A DNA stretch of 64,000 nt from the NCBI GenBank assembly GCA_907165065.1, contig OU015534.1, forward strand, positions 11,167,686 to 11,231,685. Reading direction: 5' to 3'. The position numbers and the translations under genes are program-made. Source of the DNA: Caprimulgus europaeus. Lineage: Eukaryota > Chordata > Aves > Caprimulgiformes > Caprimulgidae. Each line of letters opens with the position of its first letter. The first letter of the stretch is position 1. A model generated the notes under the pieces. It was given only the letters and a program-made list of their open reading frames with translations, was not told where the DNA came from and did not search any database. Of this stretch, positions 41,701-53,700 are shown one piece after another.

Positions 41701-44700
41701 TAGGTCACTTGAAAACTTTGTATGTCTGAATGCTCCTGCAGTATCTGTACATGTCCTCAGTCTCTACAGTATCTTTGAGCTGCCTCTTCTGTTTGTTCTG
41801 TTTGCATTTGAGGTGGTGCAGTACAGCGGGGTCCCTGGATTCCTGTGTCCTTGATGCAGGAGTCCTCTCATTGTAGCTCGCTTGCAAAGGAGCAGTTTGT
41901 AACACTGGCAGACTGACTGAAGCTGGTTATGTAGGAAGATTGTGCCATTTGCAAATGAAAAGTGATGTCTCTGATACATTAACTCCACCCTGATATCTTC
42001 ACAGAACAGAAATTACTGCTGTTGAGGCTTGCAGACGATCTCACATCTCATTGTGCTGACCTGAGCATGATAACTGTGTTTCACTTGGTATACTCAGGCA
42101 CACTTAGCTTCCTTGAAATGAGACCTAGATATGGACAGATGAATTCAGCTTCAGATTCCTCTTTTGCCTTTTGTTTTGGCAGTTGGTAGTTGGTTTATTG
42201 GAGGTTTGTTGTTTTTTTTTTCAAACATTGACTTTTTCAAACATCAGCCTTGTAGTTTTACTTAGTTTGCTAGCTTCTGGCAGCAGGAATTGTCTAATTG
42301 CTCTGGTCATACAGGACCTTGTGCCGAAGTGCTCTAAGCATTACAAATAATATTAACAGGAAGTGCATGTTGAATCTTTTATTCCATCTCTGCAGATAAA
42401 GATTTAAAAATCTTACTGAAGGGAGCTTGGACATTTTGTCATGTGCACAGTATATCCTTCTTCCTTGGTTGTGGAAAATGAATGTTTCCCTGGGAAAGAT
42501 TCAAGAGATGGGACTGTAGTAGGGGAAAAAAAAATAACCTGATCTTTGGACTACTTAGAGATTAGTTGAAGAGGCAAGCATGAAAAGCTCAGATAAAAAG
42601 CAAGTCCACATTAAGCCAAGCTTTGAAATGGTCTTGTTGACATGCTGGTAGTCAGTACCATAGGGGCTCTGTGGCAGAGTTAGTCTCTGACATTAAGTGT
42701 TTTGTTGCTTTTCTTTTTTCAAGGAAATATAGGAGAGTGGTATGCTTCAAATTATGTTTTTCTATGGAAATCATAAATAAGCTGCTGTGATTACCAGAGG
42801 GGGTGAAAGTAAGATGCAAACAGCTCAAAATTTGCATCAAGATTTCACCTCCACAGCTAGGAAGTACCAGGTCTTCACAGAGTATCCAAGAAAGCCCAAC
42901 TTGTCTCACCTGTAATTTTATCAGAAAAAACCTGCTCATTGGGGATTATTGTTTTTGGACAATGGAAAAGATAAATGAAATGTCTGGTCATCTGCCTGGC
43001 ACAGGCCAGAGAAGTTTAGGCAGTACCTGCTGAGTTGAACTCAGCAGCTGTTGACTTTAAAAGATGGTGATCATCTTTGAAAATCATGAGCAATTTGAGG
43101 TCTGTCGACTGCATTGGAAAGGTGTTCCAATGTCCATTTCAGTCTCCCCAGCTATTTCCATTTTTAGTGTATAGAAACGCACCTTGGATCCCGAGTGTTT
43201 TACAGGCTGCAGTCAAAGATGTGGCACAGGGGCTTGGCAGCCCAGATGTCGTTTGTGGGATGTAGAATCACAGGCTCTGAAGGGTAGATACTGCTTTCCT
43301 TTGGTATTTGCTTTGCTGACATTTAACAGCTCTCTGGGTAGAACTCTGCAAGATTTCCCCTTGGATTGTACAACAGTGTCTTTATCTTGGTGTCTGTCAT
43401 GTGGATATACTTTGATGTGATGTCTCAAAAGATTTCTCACCATTAAACTCCTCAAGCTGTATTCCAAACTGGGAATAGCAGTGGGAGAAGGAAAGGGTTC
43501 CTTCCAGAAAGGAGTTTGCAGCAGGCAGTTGCCAGATAGCCTGATGCAGTGGGCAGTCTCAGGTCAGGAACTGTAAGACTGGGATTGCAGAAGGGACTTA
43601 GGTTGTTGTGTGTTGTACAGCAGCAGGAAATATTGAACAATAACCCTGACTCCTTGTTGTGTTAGTAAAGCTTATAGCATGTTGTTGGAACTACATAAAA
43701 ACATAGGAAAGTGGGTGAAATTCCCCATATGACACACTGCTAAGGTTACCTTTTGGAAAGGGAAGGGGTTTAAAAGGCATCTTCCTTGTTTGATCATATA
43801 AAGACAGATAAGTTATGTGTTGGATTTTGTTAAAGGTGTTCTGGCTACCTGTGTGAAAGTAGATGGCATAGATGCTGTAATGTTACTCAGTGAAGGGACT
43901 GGAAAGAAACCATGTGTGACTGGTTAAAGGCTACTCTAGTTTACCACATCTCCAATTTATTGCTACTTGCTATGAGAAAATGTACAAAGGAAGAAAACAA
44001 CAAGCAAGCCGAGCTGGATTGACTACTAACTGCAGATTGATTGTGAAGTTTATTGGTTGTTTCCTCAATAGTGCCAAATCAGCACCTGATGTAGAAACAG
44101 TCAGCAGTTTGAAGAAAGTTCTAATTAAAACCAGGATGGAATTGAGCATTTATAGCGGTTCAGCACATAAGTGGTCTTTTTCCCCTTGGATAATGGCAGT
44201 ACAAAGGAATGATCCTATTGCCAAGGCAACATTTGTTGAAATTGTAAAATATATTTTACAGCACATTCCCTCATGAGAAGGAACGAGGAGATGAAGTTGT
44301 TTCCAGCACGATAGCTTGCAAAGCTGGAAATAAAGCTTTGCTTCTGCTGGGGTTCTCAAACATTTTCTATCTTCAACCATTTTTTAAGATGGGTGTTGCC
44401 TTCTAGACACGTCGTCTTACGCCACCAGTTGCCCCCGCTGCCCTATGCTAGCCCTAGAAAGAAAAAGGAGGTTAGAATAGATATCACAGAAAACACATGT
44501 AAGTGAGAACTTGATTCAGAAAAACCACATGCTCAACTGAAATATATGGATAAAGGGTGTATATGGATAAAGTATATCATGGATATGGATAAGCATGAAT
44601 ATATGAAGAAAGCTAGGTATAGTCCTTGCCTGTAAAAAGGACTCTCATTTCTTTTGATCATGTAGCAGTTACATTCTGTCCTTTCTGTCACACCTCTTAG

Positions 44701-47700
44701 TTTTATACTGTAATTTTTTGGGGTCAGGGACCATAATTTTCATTCTGCTGGTTAATTCAATGCACATGGTGTATGAGATAGTGCATAGAGACAACCTCTG
44801 GCCAACTGAGTTTCCTTTCAGGAAGATGAATTGAAGAAGAGAGGGCAAACTAGGAAACGAGTGAGCAGAAAGTGGTTGAGCTACTTGCAGGGCTAGTTTT
44901 CAGTTACTTTCAAATGAAGTAAAATTCTGCTATATCTAATGTATTTAGGATATTTCTCATATACTACCTGTTATCTCGTGAATGTCTGAACCATTATTAA
45001 TAGCAGTTCCTCAAAAAAAAAGTTTTCTTCTGGCTGGCTTCCTGATACATCAATCTGTCTTAAATAAATCACCTGTTCTTTAATCTCAGATACAGATGTT
45101 TCCCTGATAGTGCAGGGAGCTCTTCCCAATTTTCCAAACATCTTGTACATCAAATGTTGAACTTAAAGCACGGATCAGCTCTGAAAAGTGGCATTTTAAA
45201 ACATCTCCCCTAATTCTACTGATATGCTTCTTCACGTGGCCAGAGTTATGTCTGACTGCAGAGCTATAAATAAGCTCCTGCCTCCTGCTAGCCACATGGG
45301 TCTACAATTGAAGATGGGTATCGAAGTTTTTCACAAGAAACTGATTGCTGTTGGGTTTGGGTGAAATCTGGGTGTGGGTGTCCCTGGTGCTCTTGAAAAT
45401 TTTCCCCAACCTGGGTATGGAAAAGAAAGAAATTCTCACATTGTGCCAGAATTGTGCCTGTAAGTTCCTAAGGGGACTGTGGTATTGAACAAGTTCAACT
45501 TGGCTCTAAGAAGCCAGGCTTGGATTCTAAGGGTTACATTTAGAAAATCCTTTTCCTTGTCAGTCTAGCCCATATGATGCAAAAGCTGATTTAACCTATG
45601 GAGGCTCCCAACCCAGAATTACCCTTGAAAAAGCTGAAAGAAAGTGTCCTCCTACTGTGTGGGCTGCCACCCTGCTCAGTGTGACTGTGCCAGCTAGTGA
45701 CCAAGTAAGGCAAACCCAGAGATGAGAGTGAACACACAGTTTTTCTGCTTTGTTACCATAGGCATCGATGGCTTTTCCAAGGCACGAGCTGAGTGTCTGT
45801 AAAATTGTGCAGGACATGGCCCTCCCACTCTGCGAAAGAGAGTCTGGAGGGAGGTCAGTTTTCCTGCATGTGAGGTTTCCCGGTGTAAGACCTTGCAGCA
45901 TACTTTTGCTGAAGTGTGCAAAACTGAGCTTGCAGGTACATAAAAGGCCACCAATTTGTTTGTTCCAAGATCAGCTGGATTTAACCAAAGTTTCAGAGGT
46001 GAGGCACAACCTTCCAGGCGACCTCCCCCAGCAGACTAAGTTTCACTTAATAAAACACATTAAGGTAGGTTTGAGGCAATCCTTTAAGGTCAGTTGAACT
46101 TTCACTGGAAAATACGAGTGCTGGCAAGTATATGCAATATGTAATGCAAAATGTTTAGGGTGTGGGGAAGAAGTGTAAAGGAGCCATACCACAGTGATGA
46201 GCTTGGCTAGAAAAGAGACATGAAACAAGTTCCTTAGCGAAAACACCCTCAGAGACGGGTGAAGAATTTAGGGGGGTTGGTAGAGTGTTTTTGTTACCCC
46301 CAAGGGGAAAAACAGGAGATCAAAGCCCAAATTCACTTAAGAATGCTTGCTTTGAAATGTATCTATAAATTATAGCATGTACTGCTGGCATCTATTGTAG
46401 TCTTTGGTATTTACTTGAGTGTATAACGTGAGATTCACAGTGCCCTGCTTCTTAGTGTGTAAAACTGTGGATGTGAAAACGTGTTAGTGTGTAAAGCGTG
46501 TTGGTGAATTCAACATTTTGGATTCTCAGGTTTTCTAGTAGCATTTTTGCCTTTCCCCTGTTTTCCTGTGATCTTTATGCCTCATCCCTGTGATCGTGTG
46601 TCCCAGGCACCGACTCACTCGCTAATGGGGATTCCTTGAGGGGTTGCTGGTAGGCTTTAGAGCTCTACCTGCCTCCTTGCCACCTCTCGGCATTATTAAG
46701 GTGCCTGTTGTAGCTGTTATCTTCTTGGTCAGGGCAGAATGGGATGTTGCTCCCAGGGGAATCAACAGCTGTTACCCCTCAGTCAGCAAAGTAGCTGCCG
46801 AGGCATGTCACCCTTTGCTTTTAACTCCTGAATCAGTCTCTCCATTTCATAGCTCATCTGGAGGAGCAAAAGACCCGGCTTCTTGGCGTGGCGGAGCATT
46901 TCCAACAGGCTATCCTAAGCTTTGTGCTCCAGGCTCTTTATTCCCTGTGAGTGTATAGTTTTAAGCGTTGCATTTTAGACACCTCATTTGCTCTGCTGCC
47001 CAACAGAGATTATGTCGGGGTTTTGGCACAATTGGATTAAACTAGCAGACCTGGATAGCTTCCATTGGCATTTCAGGAGATTTTCTGTTAAGGCAAACCT
47101 GTGACATTCATACCTTCCTAAGCTTGCACAACTAGGGCGAGAGCTGCAGCTGAGGTCTTGACCTCAGTTACTTAAGCCCCTTTCTCCCAGGAGCGTTCAT
47201 CACTTTAATCACAGAGTCCTAAATAATCAGTGGGTAGCCTGTAATTAGGGGGTTGTGTCTTGGACTCCTGCAGCCTGCTCCTGGTGTGCTGAGCGCTGCG
47301 TATTTTGATTTCCCATTCCCCCAAAGGATGTTTGATCTCAGATTTACACTTCAGAAAATTAAGAAGGGTACGGCAACTCAGTCCCCTGGCAATCTTCCTG
47401 CTTTCAGTGGTAGGTGCCTTGTTTTTCCTAAGCATCGCAGTGCTGCAGCGATTGACACACTTGATTTAAGAGTTTGATTTATAGACTGATACTCAGGCTG
47501 AAAGTCAGCAGTTCCAGGGCTGCATAAATCAGCCTGTCTCTGGGACTAATACTTCCTTATTTATAATTTCGACAGGAGATTGAATTCTTTCTCGATTCTT
47601 TACATTTCTTTCAGATGTAATCGACCACCCTGTCCTTTGGTTTAAAGCTATGTGACTTTGCCACAAATAGAGGGAGGGGAAAGTAAGCCGAGTCCAGGAA

Positions 47701-50700
47701 TTGCTGTGCTATAAAAGCTCCATATTGTATGCTCTTGGACTTTGCTTTCTCCCAGCTTCCTTCAAGCCCACACAAGAGATGGACTTGAGGTTTTTTGGCT
47801 TTCTTCCCCTCCCCCCTCCCTCCATACATATGCTGACCTTTTAGAAAAATAAATAAAAGATAAAGAAGGACCTGGAATGTTGCAGAATGTGTGTACATTT
47901 TGCTCTCTGTTGTTTTCTGCTGGGATTAGTTGTTTACAATGGGGGAGAGAGGGAGGGCAGAGGAAGGGAGGTCTGTGGCCTTAACTGAAATTAGTGGCAT
48001 TTCAGAGTGATCTTGTTAGGTGGTCTGCAGTTTAAAGACCTAAATCCTTGTAATCCCCCCATGCCTCCTTGGCCACTACTCCTTTTGCTCTTGTTCTCTC
48101 ACTTTCAAAAAAAAAAAAACCACAACCCACCCCAAAGTCAGCCTCTCTGTCTTTCAGATACAGGCGCACAACGCACACGCATGCACGCGTGCACAGACAC
48201 AGACGTACACGCACGCTCGTTCTCATATGCTTCCATTCGCACGTTGTACCTATATAACAAATTAATGTCTTAGCTACATCTGTTCCCACTGCAGGACTGG
48301 GCTTGTAAAATGTTCTCTCTAGAATGCAGACGCACACTGAATATTTTTATTTATTTTCTAAAAAACACCCAGCTGCCAGACTTTCAGTTTGTGATTACAC
48401 TTAAAACAAATTCAAATTGAAATTTCAGCCATAAATCAAGTGCCCCAAATTAGTTCCTCTTGTGGGTTTGAACATGCTCTTTGGATTTTAAGGTCAGAAG
48501 ATATCCATTTTCACCGTGCTGAAAAGTTTAAAAATATACTACATTTTCAGAGGGGGGGAAAAAAATATGGTTTGCGTTATAAAGTAGTACATCAAGTGTG
48601 CGCGTATGCACACACCACAGTGGCGGTGAAGCTGGATGCTGTCGGAGCACCTTTGAGGACTAATAGCACCTAATTGTTAAGCAAGGCAGGAACCGTGGTG
48701 GGTGTTTAGCCAAGAATACAGCAGAGTGCCCTGAGATGTGATATTTACCCTGCAAGAGAATAAAAGTTTATTCCTTACTCTTCATTTTAAAAAAATAGTA
48801 AAAATTAAATAAACACACAAAATACTTCTCTTGGCAGGCTTTTTAACATACTTTTTTTTTTAAAAAAAAAGGCATTTACAAGTGGTTTCAAAATGGCTGT
48901 GTTACATCTGTCAGCGGGTGAAGGGAACACCCACAAATTGTGTTTTTATCTCTTGAAGTTTTGTTCCACTTGAGCAATAAAAGCCGGATTCGCTGCTGGT
49001 TTGTGTGATTGGAGTAATCTGAGCGTTGAGTATGGTTTTAAAACTTCTGCAGTTGGTTGGGTTTGTAAGTTTTAAGAAACTCCTGGGGTGGTGGAGTTCT
49101 TGGGTTTTGTTTTACCCTGGCACCGGGGAAGGGTTGGTTTGCGAGCACCTGGCACAGGCAAGTCCATCTTGGTTTCTTGGCCTGTCCCTCCCAACAAATG
49201 GTTTGGCAGGAACCCCCCTTATCTTTGATGTTAATGTCATCAGCAGTTTCTTGGTTACAATGCTGTTCTTACTCCAGGAGTTGAAAAGCTATCCCCAAGT
49301 AGGCTCTGAACACACATGCAGTATTCTCCAGCCTGAACTCCAGACCAAGAGCTTAAATCCTCTCTCCGTTGGGGAATATCCTCCTCTGTGAGGATAATGC
49401 CAAGAGGTGTAGTGTACTCACGGCTGCTCTCGTGCTCAGATGAAGTGATAGATGGTGGGAACCTAACAGTTTGCAGGGGAAAGCTCTCATCTGACTGGCT
49501 CAAAGTGGTGGAGGAGGAAGTATTTTGGAGTGTACATTTTGGATAGGAGCCATTTCAGTGGGAAATGAGCAACCTCTCCCATCAGCTTTGCTAGTCCCGT
49601 TGAAAGCCAAGTCAGGATGGCAGGGGTGGGCAGTCCACCCTCCACCGATTCATTCCCTAGCCCAGCTGCAAATGCCAAGTGCTCTCACTCTCAGCAGCTG
49701 CTGTTGTGCAAGCTGATGGCCTGGGCTGCTGCACAGGCACACGAAGCTATTGGAAAGGAAGTGGATCATGACAGTGAGAGCAAAGGCAGGCAGGGATCTG
49801 CTATGTATCTTTGCCGCTTTTTATCTTATTAACATGTTAGTAAAAGCCTTGCCAAGGCAACCTGAGCTGGTTACTTGTAGCATAATTGCTCATATTGCCT
49901 CCTTATAGGTCAGAGAAGGAGGATTTTAAGCGAGTTAAAAGAATAATTGTTCAGAGGGGACAGTCTGTTCAAGAGGGGTCGTAAGTGCTAACCACTGTGG
50001 CTGAGGTCCGGTTTTATTGCTTTTACTCCAGCAGAATTAATGCTGGTTTTGTGGGGCAGATGGTTTCTGCTCTGACTCACACAAGCAACAGAATTGTAGT
50101 ATGTTTAATGGCAAATTGTGTATACTAGATAATAGTGATGGGTGAGCAAGAAAATACTAGGAATTAATTTTAGGATTGGCGGTCTGGAGTGAGGATTGAG
50201 GTTTCTCTCTTCTCCTGAGGACCACAGCCAGCTAGCTCTTCATTCAGTACAGAATTGAGGCTCAGGGCTTTGACCTGTTAGTTCAGACTCCAGGGTAGCA
50301 GTTCTGTCCACGAGCCAGTCCGATGGTGCAGTGCAGCTGTGTTTCACTCGTGCAGTGAGTAGTGGTGATGTCTCTGACCAAGGTGGGGAATGGCTGCAGG
50401 TCATTAAACTGGAACTCGCCATGCAGAATGTCATTGAAGCCAAAAACTTCAGACAGAGATCAGCTGGGGATAACAAGAATATCCACAATTGTTGTAACTA
50501 ATAATAGCAGAAATACTGGGGAGAAGCTATGAAATGCCATGGTTCACAGCTGGATCAATATGGGGAAGCAGATTGCCTACATCTCTCTGGGGTTACATAT
50601 CTCGCTTATACCTTCCTCCCAATCACCTGGTTTTAATGTCTGTTAGACTTTGTATTTTTAGACACTTCGTACTTGGGTGCCTTCAAATTTTCTGTCCTTC

Positions 50701-53700
50701 AGTGACTCCTACCTGTCTTTACACAAGGGAAAATAAGGAAACAAATAATTTGCATCATAGCTGTTTTTTTCTCTGTAGCTTTGAAAGAAATTACATTTAA
50801 TGCCATTTAACGCTACTCATTATGCTGAGTGAAGAGCATTTCAGGACACATCACAAATACTAGTAAAGGTTCACAACTTCCATTTTACTGCATGGGGGGG
50901 CTCAGACCAATGCAGTAACTCACTCAACATCTCTCAGCAGAGGAGTTACGAAGCCAGCACTTGGGCTCTGAACTTCTTTCCTATCTGGACAGTCAGATCA
51001 GCAGATTGGAAAGCTGGTCATCACAGATTCAGGTACACTTTGGAAGAGGGTGACTTTTTGCTAAAGTTCCATCCTATGTAAGCATTTCAGACTTTGTGGT
51101 ATCAAAGGCTACATGAGTGTGGAGATAGTCAAGGCAGGTAGAGCAGGTCCGCTGTGAGTTTCATTGGTTTAGTACTGCAGAGTAATCATGTTTGGGTGCT
51201 TGAATGTAGCATGAACAAAGCCAGCCAGCTGAGGTATTGATCTGCCCCTTCTCGCCACTCTTCCTTATTGCCTGGCAAGCTGGAACATATGAAACTTCTC
51301 CACAAAATTTAACTGGGGAGCTGAGTGAAGAAGCCATCCCTGCAGTTACCCACACTGTCTGTGGAAAATATGAGACTTGATCCAGGTCCCACGTCCCAGG
51401 CCAGTGTCCCATCTATGAAATCCTCTGGCAGTATTTATTCTATTAAGGAAATTTAGAGGAAAGCTGTTCTAACAGGGGGTAAAACTGGAAACCAGTTTTT
51501 GTAAACCCATTCTGACAGCTGGCATTTCAGTTTTTCCAGCAACCACATGAAGATCAGGAGAAGAATAGTGGAGTTTTTGAGAAAAGAGCAGAACTGAACC
51601 TACTTACAGGATCGTGTCACAGGCTCATTAGATATTCTGTTGGATACCTTTGTTTTGTACCTGTCATTTTAAATTATTTTCTTGCTTTACTTTTTGTTCA
51701 TGTTGTAGGTGCTGTCTTCAGGGCAGTGTTATTTGTCATAATGCCGTGATAGAGAAGGGTGCAGACATCAAAGACTGTTTGATTGGAAGCGATCAGAGGC
51801 TGGAAACCAAAGGTAAGTAGAGGAGCTCTATTTACAGCGCATTTGTAACTGTTTTCAGGATTTCTTCCTCGATATTTTTTTCCTGCTTCTTCATGAAGTG
51901 CCAGTAAACAGTGGCAGTTCTACAGTGTGGTGTCCTATAATATTAGGATTTGTTTTTCATGGAAAGTACAGCTTCTTGGCATAAGAATAGTTCAGGGACT
52001 TGCTCCTCTGAAGTTGGCAGAAAAGCTCTGTTTTTGTTGTTATAAAGAACAAGACTGGGTGCTGAGACAGTCTTTTCCCAGAGACCACAATTAGATCAGC
52101 CTGAAGTTGTCCTCAGCAGAAGGAGCCACTATTTTGACTAGTAATCTTTGTCAGTGTTAGAGGCAATGCAGTCAAATTACTGACCATGCAGACTTCCTTC
52201 TCTTAATAGATGCTATCAACCCACAGTGCCAGCGTGTTCCCATTCACCTTGCTGCAAGTAAAAGCTTGAGGTGGAATATCATCCTAGGAGCTGCTGTGCT
52301 TAGTACTAAATACAAGGGCAGCTATGTTCAGATATGCTTTACTGCTCTGAAATACTATTTTGGGGCTTCAGAGAGGTTACAACTACGTGGCCCTCATTTG
52401 GGCAAAGTTAAGCCATTCAGTGGGAAGCGTGCGTGGCGAGCTTGGTGGTAACCGCCTGAGTGGAGCTGTTGGTTTCCTGCCCTAAGAGATAATGGGCAGG
52501 AAATGGCTGTCTCGGTGACTGCATCCCAAGCAGAGGGCTTTTTAATGAATATTTATAGTTGGGGTTTGGCAAATCCCTGCTCTAGGGTGTGGACCGAGGA
52601 CAAAAGTGAGTTCCTTTGCAGGCTCCATGTGAAGTTATTTAGTTAGATCAGGACTTGTTTGCTCACTTCATCTTTGTGGGTAGATTCCCAATTGTAAGTG
52701 TCCTGACACAGGGAAGAGTTTGCACTTAAAGTAGTATAGCATAATCTGTTGTCAGCTATGCATATCAAATTTTCCTTTAAATGAAACTAAAAGTCAAAAA
52801 GACTCATGAAAACAAAGTATTGATCTTGCAGTTGCAAGTCTCAGATACTGTAGGAAACACCCAGTGAGTGTTCTGTGCCCTGTGGTCTTGGTCCTTGTAT
52901 ACCAGAGTCAGTGCCTACTCATGCGTTGCCCATCTTACCAGTTTGAATCAGTGGCCCTTGCGGGTTTCATTGCCCCCTATCACTGAAAATTTGCACTATT
53001 CATGATGCTCCATCTGTGTCCTCCCCTGAGCATAGAATCATTTAGGTTGGAAAAGACCTTTGAGATCATTGAGTCCAGCCATTAACCTAACACTGTCAAG
53101 TCCACCACTAAACCATGTCCCCCAAGTGTCACATCTACACATCTGCGTGAATCACTAGGAAAGCTGAATCGAATCAGGTCACGTTTGGTTGTTAACCTGC
53201 GGTGTGAAGTATGAGGAGACAGGGTGTAGATTTAGGTAATATTATAGACAATAGGAATATGTTTGATTTCTTTAGTAGATTATATCAAACAAATATCACT
53301 GTTTGACCTCACTCACATCTGCTTCAGTAGTCTCTTCCAGGATGCAGATCCCAGTCTGATTGATTTTAGTATGGAAACCGTTCATTATTCTTGATTGTCC
53401 TTGTCATCCTTGTCTGAATATTTTTTAGGGTGTGTAGATTTATTTGCCGTGAGCTGTAACCCATAGTTCATTTGCCTATTCTTGTAGAGTCTACTGCTCA
53501 CCTCTCCAAAGCTTCAACCCACTTCTTAATGAGTCTGTGGGCCCTGTAGTTAAAGTGTTGAGAAGCATAAGATTGACGTTAGCAAGGACACATTCAGTTA
53601 GATTATGAATACACCATTATGCTGAGCAAGAAAAAATAATAAAGCCTCAGTTCATTTCCCTGCCTCAGTTTCCTAACCATTCTGGAATTTCTTTGGGCTG

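Larger units (their letters stand above)
37940..51708 (+). other. EIF2B3 intron (13.8 kb)
   Basis: GTATGT...GTAG intron. It holds an antisense CR1 (39924-40175), a small repeated ATATGGATAA motif (about 44543-44595), candidate conserved blocks at about 47.0-47.7 kb and 48.3-49.0 kb, a CA-rich and poly-A patch near 48.1 kb, and a MIR remnant near 50.9 kb. In 40180-46500 nothing else was recognised. Confidence 0.85.
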
